Below the pieces are notes generated by a model. The model ran no database searches. It was not told the origin of the DNA and saw only the letters and a program-made list of their open reading frames with translations. A program made the position numbers and the translations under genes. Positions 9,805 to 18,010 of a stretch of DNA of 22,240 bases are shown here, piece by piece (position 1 is the stretch's first letter; each line of letters opens with the position of its first letter). Source of the DNA: Pelargonium cotyledonis (Eukaryota > Streptophyta > Magnoliopsida > Geraniales > Geraniaceae); NCBI GenBank assembly GCA_036897625.1, contig JAYMTA010001037.1:1-22240 (forward strand), in the 5' to 3' direction.

Positions 9805-11434
9805 TTAAGGATGAGACAAAATGGGAATCAAGAACAAGTCTTCTCTTCTTCGCACAGTCATGCCAAAGGCCTCGGTCATGTCTAGATCTTCCGGGCCCAT
9901 ATCATTTGGAAGTTTCCAGTCGAAATGGTAGAGCAGTTTTGCAAGTGGCAGCTTGATGTTAGGTAGCGCATAGGATATGCCCGGACACATCCTCCGTCCC
10001 GCACCAAATGGGATGAATTGGAAGTGCGTCCCTTTGTAATCAACTGATCTGTCGAGAAACCTCTCAGGGTAAAATCTCTCGGCGTCATCCCAGTACCTGG
10101 GGTCTCTTCCGATTCCCCAGGCACTAACAATGACTTTGGACTTGGCGGGTACCTCGTATCCGCTGATCACACAACTGTCCGCAGATTCTCTCGGTAATAA
10201 CAAAGGCGCCGAAGGGTGTAGCCTCAGCGTTTCTTTTATCACTGATTTTAAAAACTTGAGCTCATGAAAACCAGATACCTCAGCTTGCGCCTTTTTCATT
10301 AGGTCGGGGGTTTTCAGCATTTCCGACTTCGCCCACTCTACGATCGTGGATGATGTCTCGCTTCCGGCTGCAAAAATATCCTGCATCAAAATTAAATCAG
10401 GATTCAAATTGAAAGAAAATAGATATTAAAGTTACCATTGTAGGACAATGATCAAAGTGTATATACTTTTATTTATCAACAAGTGCAACAACCGAGTCTC
10501 GAACATGAGACCCTAAGAGAAATAGAGTGCATATACTAACCATGATCACTGCTTTAATATTGTTATCAGTTAATGGTGGCTCAAGATCACCATGTTCTTG
10601 AACCTCCAAAAGAACATCAACCAGATCTTTCTGTTCTGCTCTACTTCCATTTAATTTCTCCATCTTTTTTTCTCTGTGTTGATTGGTGATCTTATCAAGT
10701 ATCTTGTCACTTTCTTGATGCAACTTCTCAAGTTTAGGCCTCAACCCACTCATCTTCTCCAACAGTTTAATCGAAGGGTACATATCAGAAACACAGAAAC
10801 CTGCTGTTAGAGCCGTAGCTTCAGCAATAACAGAACTGAACCTTTCTTGATCCTTCCATTTGTTACCAAAAGCCGCCCGCGACGCTACGCTAAATGTGAG
10901 TGAATAAATCATCTTGCTGAGATTGATAGCTGTGCTTTCACTTGCAGATATGGTTTTGATGAGATTGGAGACCTCGTCTTCTCTAATGGACCGGAACGAT
11001 TGGACTCTGCTCGGGCTTAAAAGCTCGATTGTGCAAATTTTTCTCAGCTGCCTCAAGTAAGTGCCATCTGGTGAGGAAATGATGCTTGTGGAATCATAAG
11101 AGAGAATTTTTGCTGCAAGAAGATAGGTTCTATTGGAGAAGTTGATGTCATTGGATTTTAGAACCTCCTTCGCGATTTCGGGCGAAGAGATGACAATGGT
11201 AGGGACTTGGCCGAACTGTAGGTACATGAGAGGTCCATGTTTGTTTGAGAGGTCTCTGAGGGTGTGATGGGGTAGTGAACCAAAGGCAAGGTGGTGAAGG
11301 TTTCCTATGATTGGGAGCTTCCATGGACATGGAGGTAGGTTTTCGGGCTTTAGTTTCTTATGTGATTTGATTAGCATGAAGATGAAGAGTGTGAAGGTGA
11401 GGAAGATTGCAATGATAGAAATGTGAGGCTCCAT
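9805..11434 (-). CDS. cytochrome P450, CYP71 clade (CYP71D-like), two exons
   Basis: Exon 1 is 11434-10541 (298 codons) and exon 2 is 10380-9805. The 160-bp intron has GT/AG ends (ATG|GTTAGT, TGCAG|GAT) and phase 0, at the position usual for A-type P450s, giving 489 residues. Visible are a membrane anchor (about 5-22), the proline-rich hinge [13 protein letters not shown] (33-45), the I-helix AGSETSS (303-309), ExxR (E348-R351), PERF (403-406) and the haem loop [10 protein letters not shown] (423-432, Cys430 as iron ligand). It would be an ER-bound monooxygenase of specialised metabolism; the substrate is unknown. Two oddities: Leu127 replaces the nearly invariant Trp of the C-helix WxxxR motif (codon 11056-11054, TTG instead of TGG), and about 14 residues usual between AQAEV (329-333) and HELKFLK (337-343) are absent without a frame break. 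Activity may be impaired or altered. The first ATG after the TATA box was chosen as the start. Confidence 0.9.
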
Positions 11435-11474
11435 GAGGAATATAGACACAATGGAAGAGAAGGACGATCGAGGA

Positions 11475-11482
11475 TATATATA
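11475..11482 (-). promoter_or_regulatory. TATA box of the P450 gene
   Basis: TATATATA followed on the minus strand by CC lies about 40 bp before the start codon at 11434, implying a very short 5' leader of some 10 to 20 bases. Confidence 0.55.
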
Positions 11483-11533
11483 AACATTTGAGAAGTAAAG
11501 TTACCTTATTTTTCAAACCGAAAATAGTTTATA

Positions 11534-11690
11534 AACTTTCGTGCTTCGACCCAACTTAGTTCACGAACTTTCGTTTTTCGTCCAAACTTGGTTTCAAAAC
11601 TTTTTTTAGACCCAAAATAGTATTTGAACTTTCAAATATTCGTTCAACTTGATCCCTGAACTTTTAATATAAGTTTTGAAAGCAGTGACC
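11534..11690. repeat. degenerate 32-bp tandem repeat
   Basis: The word AACTTT recurs at 11534, 11566, 11598, 11627 and 11659, a spacing of 32, 32, 29 and 32 bp. Between the words, similar pieces of the kind TTCGACCCAACTTAGTTC and TTCGTCCAAACTTGGTTT recur. Such arrays are common in plant transposon ends. It fills the gap between the P450 promoter and the truncated chromovirus, so it may belong to a third element or to the upstream promoter region. Confidence 0.65.
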
Positions 11691-11799
11691 ATTTTAGAAG
11701 GTAGGGAATATCCTCAGATATTCTTGGTAGTCATTTCCTTGTGGAGCGATGAATGTCGCCATGGGGAACTATATATAATCCATTGGGAAATCATGAGAA

Positions 11800-12881
11800 T
11801 TACCATAAGCACAGTTGCTAGTTCTGGAACTTATCAGAAACTCACTTGGAAACAAATAGAAGACAGAAGGAAGAAGGGTCAGTGCTACAAATGTGAGGGC
11901 ACTTACACTCCAGGCCATAGGGAGGTGTGTCCTAAGAGGCACCATGTGATAATGTTGAATGAAGAAGAAATAGAAGAAGAAGTAGGAACAGGTACAGAAA
12001 GTGAAAAGGAGCAGCTAATGTGCTTAAGTGAATCTGTTCTGAATGCTTTGGAAAGTTCTCCTGATGAGAAGACACTCAGAATTAAAGGAATGATGGTATC
12101 CAGGTCAATATCAATTTTGGTAGACATAGGAGCAACTACCAGTTTCTTTGACACTCAGACAGCTAAGGTGTTGCAATGTGAGCTTCTACCTACTTGTCCT
12201 GTGCACATAGTGATGGCCAACAACACTAAAGTGCTCAGTCAGGATAGTTGCAAGGTTCCATGGACAGTACAAGGCACTCAGTTCAGTCAGGAAATGAGGG
12301 TAGTACCTTTGGGAGTGTGTGATATGATCTTGGGAGTGGACTGGATAACTATGGTAAGTTCTGTAACTTTTGACTACCAAGCCAGGAAAATCACTTTCCA
12401 GTTCCATGGGGTCTCTATCACCTGCAAAGAAGAGGAATCAAAACAGAAGATGGAGTTAGTAGAGCTTCACCAACTGGCTAGGGAAATCAACAATGAAGAA
12501 CAGCTGTATTGGGGACAATTTTGGCAGGACCATGAGGGTACTAGTTACCTACTTGCTAAAGTAGATGTGACAAAAGCTCCCAAAGAACCACAGAATCTTA
12601 AAGAGTTGCTGCAGAAGTACAAGGAATTGTTTGAAGAACCTAAAAGTCTACCACCAAGAAGACAGCATGACCATGCTATTCTCTTGGTACCAAATGCAAC
12701 CCCACCTAATCTTAGACCCCATAGATACAACTTTATGCAGAAGGGGGCGATAGAAAGCATGGTGGAGGAGATGTTAAAAGCTGGCCTGATTCAGGAAAGT
12801 ACTAGCCCTTTTGCTTTTCCTGTGTTGTTAGTAAAAAAGAAGGATGGGAGCTGGAGATTTTGTATTGACTACAGGAAGTAA
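11800..12881 (+). pseudogene. chromovirus gag zinc knuckle, protease and start of reverse transcriptase
   Basis: KLTWKQIEDRRKKGQCYKC leads into a zinc knuckle of the plant chromovirus pattern (CYKC, then H and C, about 11899-11933). The aspartic protease loop reads VDIGATTSF (12120-12146), where D-S/T-G-A is normal; the Ile replaces the Ser/Thr that supports the catalytic Asp. LGVDWI (about 12334-12351) is the later conserved protease segment. The start of reverse transcriptase follows (LPPRRQHDHAI near 12648, then VLLVKKKDGSWRFCIDYRK), ending at the TAA at 12879-12881. Sequence before about 11790 does not resemble gag. Confidence 0.8.
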
Positions 12882-13948
12882 AATGACTTGACAGTTAAAG
12901 ACAAGTTCCCAATGCCAGTAATAGAAGAGCTATTGGATGAATTAAAAGGCAGTCAATATTTTTCAAAAATAGATTTGAGGGCTGGTTATCATCAAATCGG
13001 GTTGAAAGAGGGGGAGGAGCACAAAACAGCTTTTAATACTCATGTGGGCCACTATGAGTTTAGGGTCATGCCATTTGGCTTGACTAATGCTCCTGCAACT
13101 TTTCAAGCACTCATGAATAGTGTGTTCAAGGAGTATCTCAGGAAATTTGTCCTTGTGTTTTTTGATGATATTCTCATATATAGTGAGAGCTGAAAGGTTC
13201 ATTTGAAGCATCTGGAGTTGGTCTTTCTCAAGCTTAAAGAAAACAGCCTCTTAACTAAACTCAGCAAATGTGAGTTTGGCAAGACTAAAGTTGAGTACCT
13301 AGGTCATGTGGTATCTAGGGAAGGGGTGTCAACAGATCCTTCTAAAATTGAGGCAATGAGAGCCTGGCCAGTTCCTAAGAATCTCAAAGCTTTGAGGGGA
13401 TTTTTGGGGCTCACAGGTTATTATAAAAGGTTCATACAAGGATATAGAACTATTGCAAAACGCCTCACTGAGTTGCTGAAGAAAGATGGATTCAAATGGG
13501 GAGAGGAAGCTCAAGCTATTGTTTTGAAAAGCTCAAACAGGTAATGACTTCTGCACCTGTGTTAGCCTTACCATATTTTTCTATCCCATTTACATTAGAA
13601 ACAGATGCTTGTGACACTAGGGTGGGGGTTGTGTTAATGCGAAGAGGCAAGCCAATCGCTTTCTTAAGCAAGGCCTTGGGGGTTAAAAACAGAGGTCTAT
13701 CTACCTATGAGAAAGAATTGCTAGCCATTGTGATGGTTGTGCAAAAATGGAGGCACTATTTGGGAGAGAATCAGTTCATTATTAAAACTGATCACCAAAG
13801 CCTGAAATTCTTACTGGAACAAAGGTTGAACAACATGACTCAACAGAAATGGTTTTCTAAGCTGTTGGTATTGGACTACAAGATAGAGTACAAGAGGGGT
13901 CAAGAGAATGTAGCAGTTGATGCATTGTCCAGGATTCCCATGAAGTAG
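12882..13948 (+). pseudogene. chromovirus reverse transcriptase and RNase H, interrupted
   Basis: The frame continues after the TAA with fingers and palm motifs ([26 protein letters not shown]) and the catalytic FFDDILIYS near 13159-13185. A TGA at 13191-13193 then interrupts it where Trp would be expected. The connection domain follows (YLGHVVSREGV; LRGFLGLTGYYKRFI). A frameshift near 13520 moves the reading into another frame, which carries RNase H: LETDACDTRVGVVL, FLSKAL, YEKELLAIV and KTDHQSLKFLL. It ends with DALSRIPMK and a TAG at 13946-13948. Confidence 0.85.
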
Positions 13949-15384
13949 TGTCATGCTACTATAATGGTATTACCTAAATGGATGGAAGAAATAGAGGCCA
14001 GCTATATAGGAGATCAGGAAGTTCAAGGACTGTTTTCTTAAGTGCTTTTGGATCCAGATTCTGTTCCAGACTACAAGCTCCAGAATGGGGTGCTGAGTTT
14101 TCAAGGGAAGGTGTTTGTGGGCAAGAATGGACAAGCTAGGGAGAGGATCAAAGGTGAACTACACTCCTCAAGACTAGGGGGTCACTCAGGAATCACAGGA
14201 ACACTTAGAAGAATTCAAGGCTACTTCTATTGGTCTCACATGAGCAAGGATGTGGAGGAGTGGGTGAAGACCTGTGACATTTGCCAGAGGTGTAAGTTTG
14301 AAAATGTGGCCTACCCTAGTCTTCTTCAGCCTCTAGCAATACCTTCCAAGCCATGGCAGCACATTGCCATGGACTTTATAGAGGGTTTGCCTAGTTCTAA
14401 GAGATTCAATAGCAAACTAGTGGTGATTGACAGATACACTAAGTATGGGCATATTATCCCTCTAACTCACGCTTATACAGCACTAACAGTGGCTCAGAAA
14501 TTTTTGGAGGTAATATACAAGCTCCATGGCTTACCTGAAACCATAGTCTCTAATAGAGACAAGATCTTTCTCAGTAAGTTTTGGTAAGAGCTATTCAGGT
14601 TGTTGGGTGTGTATGTCAACTGCTTATCACCCACAATCTGATGGGCAAACTGAGAAGCTCAATCAATGTATTGAGAGCTATCTCAGGTGTATGTGCCACC
14701 AATTTCCAAAGCAGTGGGCTTAGTGGTTGGGATTTGGGGAATGGTGGTATAATACCAACTACCATTCTGCCTTCTCCATTTGAGGCCCTATATGGGTACA
14801 AAGCCCCACAGTTGGCCATTCCTGAGATTTAGACCAAGGTAGCTGCAGTGGAACAATTTTTACACCACAAACAGCTATTGGCAGAGCTTCTCAAGGAGAA
14901 CTTACAACAGGCACAAGCAAGAATGAAGAATCAAGAGGACAAACACAACTCAGAGAGGCAATTTAAGGTGGGAGAGTGGGCTTATTTGAGGCTACAGCCC
15001 TACAAGCAATCCTCAGTAGCTATCAGGAGGAGCATGAAATTGGCTGCTAAGTACAATGGGCCATTTCAAATTATAGAAAAGATTGGATCTGTGGAATATA
15101 AACTGAGGTTTCCTGAGTCTTCTCGGATACACCCCGTCTTCCATGTATCTCTTCTCAAATGCCAGCTCGGTAATTGCCATCGGTTGTTCACTTCACTACC
15201 AAAATTAACAAAGGAGGGGCAGCTCAAACTCCAGCCTTGGGCGATTCTGGACCAGAAAATGGTAAAGCGCAACAACGTTGCAGTGGTTCATGTGCTGGTG
15301 CAATGGCCGTATTCGGCTCCAGAGGACGCGACCTGGGAGGATTGGACCGTGTTTCACAGCAACCTTCCAGATTTCGATCCTTGA
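13949..15384 (+). pseudogene. chromovirus integrase with GPY/F and chromodomain-like tail, interrupted
   Basis: The HHCC zinc finger is visible (HSSRLGGHSG, then CDICQRC). The catalytic core starts at MDFIEGLP (about 14370). The second catalytic Asp, expected in VSDRD, is Asn (codon 14552-14554, AAT). The third-residue region ([15 protein letters not shown]) is off-frame near 14620-14665. After a TAG at 14830 the C-terminal part reads KYNGPFQIIEKIGSVEYKL (GPY/F module), IHPVFHVSLLK, and a chromodomain-like end EDATWEDWTVFHSNLPDFDP. The final TGA at 15382-15384 may itself replace a Trp codon, since related proteins continue with a WGQG-like segment and GQGF follows here. Confidence 0.82.
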
Positions 15385-15411
15385 GGTCAAGGATTTTGTG
15401 AGAGGGAGGCA

Positions 15412-15950
15412 TTGCTATGAAAGATAAGATGGAAGAGTGCCACGGTCAATTGATTCATTGAAGAAGAAGCCAGACACGGTGTCGTTTAGCCAATAAGTAG
15501 GCTCATAAGTGAAACGTTGTGTTACACGGGGGCTTAAGTGGTGAGCAAACCGCAGCAACAACAGTGCTGCAGGCGGCCACGGCTGGATCTGGTTTCGGTA
15601 GCATGAGGAGGATGGTGACAACGGTCCAGCGAGCTTCAATTGGTGGAGGCGGTCCGAGCACGGCGGTGGAGCACAACGGAAAAGACGGAGCATAGAGGTT
15701 GCCGGTGACGAGGTCTTCCCCAAACCTTTCTTTTCCGGTGAGGTCTGCAGATTCCAGCGAGCTTTCTCTTTTTCTCCGGCGAAGCTTGGTGTCGAAACAA
15801 ACCTTTCTAATCGAACAACCCAAAGCAGTGATTTTTGAAACAAAACCAGAAGAGCAATCTGAGAGTGAGAGTTATGACATGTCCTTGAAAATTACAAGAA
15901 CTGGAAGTTGGGGAAGACAGATACTGAAAGGGTTACAATTTTGAGACCCA
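15412..15950 (+). other. GC-rich tail after the chromovirus, possible 3' LTR remnant
   Basis: The stretch begins with TGCTATGAAAG just after a purine-rich tract, where a 3' LTR would start, and contains GACACGGTGTCGTTTAGCC (15472-15490), a type of motif often met in plant retroelements. There is no TATA box and no second copy in the window, so LTR identity is unproven. The minus strand is open for 142 codons (15843-15415), but the translation is low-complexity (Pro, Ser, Leu) and unrecognised. CCGGCGA-like words recur every 20 bp at 15731-15790. Confidence 0.35.
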
Positions 15951-16605
15951 AAAAATGATAATAATAAATCAAAGGTGTGGCTCAAGTGTGGATGGTGATT
16001 AGAATCGATTAGGTTCATTTTGTTTCTAATCAATGTATTTGAATTTTGGGATTAGGGCTTGTTGATATGAAATTTAAGATTTGAGTTTTTAGATTTGGGA
16101 TTAAATTTGAATTGATGGATTGTTTTCATGAAATTAGGATTGATGTTGAGTTTGCCGGCGATATTATTAATTTTTCGACAACTTTATGAAATTTCTAGTA
16201 AGTCTATAAATTTGCCGGTGAAATTATGAATTTTCCGGCGAGTTTATAAATTTTCTGGCTATCTAATCATACAAATTAATTATAAAATAAAACAAAATAA
16301 TTTTAATTTTTTTATAATCATTTAAAAATTAAGCTTACCAATTAGTGCGTGACACGTGGCCAACAAACAATTTTAAATTCATAATTACCACATATATGCT
16401 GATTATTTAATATAATCCAATCAAAACATGACACGTGGAAAATGTTATTGTTTTAGAATTATTTTTATTCAAAAAAATTCACGTCAGCGTATTTTACGGT
16501 CTTCTAGACAGAATCTAACAGCAAGACCATCTGAGTTCACTTTTTGATAGTACAAAGACTAATACGGGTTTCTTTTTGGCATTTTAGCCAAAAAAAAAAA
16601 ATAGA
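15951..16605. other. AT-rich non-coding DNA with repeats
   Basis: No gene is seen. It contains the 20-bp tandem array at 16151-16270, two identical TGACACGTGG words (16350-16359 and 16429-16438) resembling ABRE/G-box sites, and a segment at 16480-16590 of a kind often dispersed in plant genomes that abuts the long inverted-repeat element. Confidence 0.45.
16151..16270. repeat. 20-bp minisatellite, six units
   Basis: Six units follow each other in exact 20-bp register from 16151. Typical units are TTTGCCGGCGATATTATTAA, TTTGCCGGTGAAATTATGAA and TTTTCCGGCGAGTTTATAAA; units 2, 3 and 6 are more diverged. The period is not a multiple of three, which argues against coding. CpG-containing units 1, 4 and 5 keep the CCGG core. 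Confidence 0.8.
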
Positions 16606-16914
16606 TGGCCACAGTTATTGAGCATTTAGCCTTTTAGCCCCCTAAATGATTTTGTGATTATTTTATTAAGGGCTTGGCACTACTTGGAGTGGCACCAAGC
16701 CCCTATTAAAATATTCACAAAAAAATTGTCCCTTGCCGAATTTCCATCTCCGGCCACCGGCAACAATTTTTTTTTTGTCCAAAACAAAATTATGTTCATT
16801 TACAGATAGTTTAAAAATTACAATTTATATCCTTTGCTGCATCCAATAATTGACACAATTTTTTCATTTCGATACACGAAGCGACACCGAATTTAGCCGA
16901 ACCGAGAAAATTAT
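16606..16914 (+). repeat. left arm of the long inverted repeat
   Basis: The 309-bp arm pairs with 17121-17459. Differences are mainly scattered substitutions and small indels in poly-T stretches. Confidence 0.75.
16670..16702. repeat. 33-bp palindrome inside the left arm
   Basis: It starts with GGGCTTGGCACTACTT and ends with AGTGGCACCAAGCCC; the two halves are near-perfect reverse complements. One copy is present here, two in the right arm. Confidence 0.7.
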
Positions 16915-16997
16915 TTCGCGACTATTCAAATGTAATTACAAAGTCGTGCAAAAAAAATTTATTACATAAATATAGAAAATTGATACAATAGGCAAAA

Positions 16998-17119
16998 TTA
17001 ATTATGACGATTTGCCAAATGACTACTAGTACCACATCGTTTAGGACGGCGAACGCGTCTTAAATTATACACTGGTTGTGGTTGGTTGGATGACTCTTCG
17101 TCAGTATCTTCACATAAAT
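16998..17119 (-). other. short open stretch in the centre of the inverted-repeat element
   Basis: On the minus strand the centre reads ENYNLCEDTDEESSNQPQPV, then NLRRVRRPKRCG and a TAA at 17000-16998. The mix of acidic, Gln/Pro and basic residues looks more protein-like than its surroundings and the frame extends into the right arm. I do not recognise it. It may be a remnant of a transposase C terminus, captured host sequence, or chance. Confidence 0.2.
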
Positions 17120-17120
17120 T

Positions 17121-17459
17121 ATAATTTTCTCGGGTCGGGTAAATTCGTGTCGCTTCGTGTAACGAAACGACAGAATTGTGGCAATTATTGGTTGCAACAA
17201 AGGTTATAAATTGTAATTTTTAAACTATCTGTAAATGAACATAATTTTGTTTTGATCCCAAAAATAAAATTTGTTGCCGGTGGCCGGAGTTGGAAATTCA
17301 GCAAGAGACAATTTTTTTGTGAATATTTTAATAGGGCTTGGCGCTACTTGAAGTGGAGCCAAGGGTCTTGGCACCACTTGGAGTGGCGCCAAGCCCTTAA
17401 TAAAATAATCACAAAATCATTTGGGGGCTAAAAGACTAAATGCTCAATAATTGTGGCCA
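17121..17459 (-). repeat. right arm of the long inverted repeat
   Basis: The 339-bp arm pairs with 16606-16914 and carries the palindrome in two tandem copies. Confidence 0.75.
17334..17396. repeat. tandemly doubled palindrome inside the right arm
   Basis: Two adjacent units, the first beginning GGGCTTGGCGCTACTT and the second GGTCTTGGCACCACTT, each about 30 bp and each nearly palindromic. The opposite arm holds one unit, so one was gained or lost after the arms formed. Confidence 0.7.
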
Positions 17460-18010
17460 TTTCTCTAATTTTTTTATGCATAAAATGGTTCTACAATCTT
17501 TAGACTTGTCTCAATTTTGGAGTTGGTCCTTGTTTAGAGTTTTCACTAGTTTTGGACCTTGGACTTTCCATTATATTTAATTTCATCCAACTTACTTGAT
17601 ATTGCAGGTTAGTGATGTACATGTCACCCCTCTAGTCCAACTCACCGCTCCACATCAGCCTAAACCATTTGTCTAGTTAGCAAAAACCATTAGTAAATAA
17701 AACTGTGCGTTTCGGTTCTAGATTAAAGGGAGTGGTGAGTTGGCTCATGGTTCCTCACGGCGGAGCCAACACAGCCAGCATGCGCCATCGCCGCCTCGGA
17801 GGAAACATCTCCACATGAGTTTTAATGACGTGGACTGCAAGAGTTTTAATGACGTGGCATATGGCAACCGGCTATAGCAGGTCAAATGGGTGAAAATAAT
17901 AAAACATTGCAGTTCAGGGTTCGAAACGGCTGAACTCCGAGGGCAGAGGGTAACATAGAAAAAAAAAAGACAGTGTAGGGGATCTGGAAATATATAACCC
18001 ATAACATAAA
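17460..18010. other. intergenic DNA, no gene seen
   Basis: No supported gene lies here. GAGTTTTAATGACGTGG occurs twice, at 17817-17833 and 17841-17857 (24-bp spacing), a small tandem duplication. The minus-strand open stretch at 18002-17745 is unrecognised and has no conserved motif. Confidence 0.4.

Larger units (their letters stand above)
11790..15411 (+). mobile_element. 5'-truncated, inactivated Ty3/gypsy chromovirus
   Basis: The domain order is gag zinc knuckle, protease, reverse transcriptase, RNase H, integrase, chromodomain-like tail, which is the Ty3/gypsy order with a chromovirus end. Recognisable similarity begins near 11800; the N-terminal gag and the 5' LTR are missing, and the P450 promoter lies only 300 bp to the left. 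At least six in-frame stops (12879, 13191, 13946, 14039, 14585, 14830) and at least three frame changes (about 13520, 14615 and 14775) interrupt it. A purine-rich tract at 15400-15410 may be the polypurine tract. No second LTR is present for comparison, so the 3' LTR cannot be confirmed. The element cannot move by itself. Confidence 0.85.
16606..17459. mobile_element. long terminal-inverted-repeat (foldback/MULE-like) element
   Basis: The left arm 16606-16914 and right arm 17121-17459 are inverted copies with high similarity along the whole length; for example TTCATTTACAGATAGTTTAA is found in both. Both start with TGGCCACA outside and end with CGAGAAAATTAT inside. The 206-bp centre is unique. 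The right arm is 30 bp longer because it has a second copy of an internal palindrome. No transposase is encoded. Weaker inverted similarity (CATTTTAGCC-like words and A-runs) continues outside the stated ends, so the true termini may lie some 30 bp further out. No clear target-site duplication was found. Confidence 0.75.

Noticed and set aside
10381..10540. Read-through of the P450 intron as a truncated protein
   Set aside because: GT/AG ends, phase 0 and the family's usual intron position make splicing far more likely.
7760..11434. The acetyltransferase and P450 considered as a metabolic gene cluster
   Set aside because: They are only two convergent genes of different general pathways, with no third biosynthetic gene and no shared regulatory motif seen.
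15205..15843. Minus-strand open frames of 60 to 142 codons at the chromovirus end
   Set aside because: The translations are low-complexity and unrecognised, and part overlaps the real integrase tail on the plus strand.
17745..18002. 85-codon minus-strand frame beginning MGYIFPDPLH
   Set aside because: No motif is recognised, and it includes a duplicated 17-bp word and a low-complexity run; likely chance.
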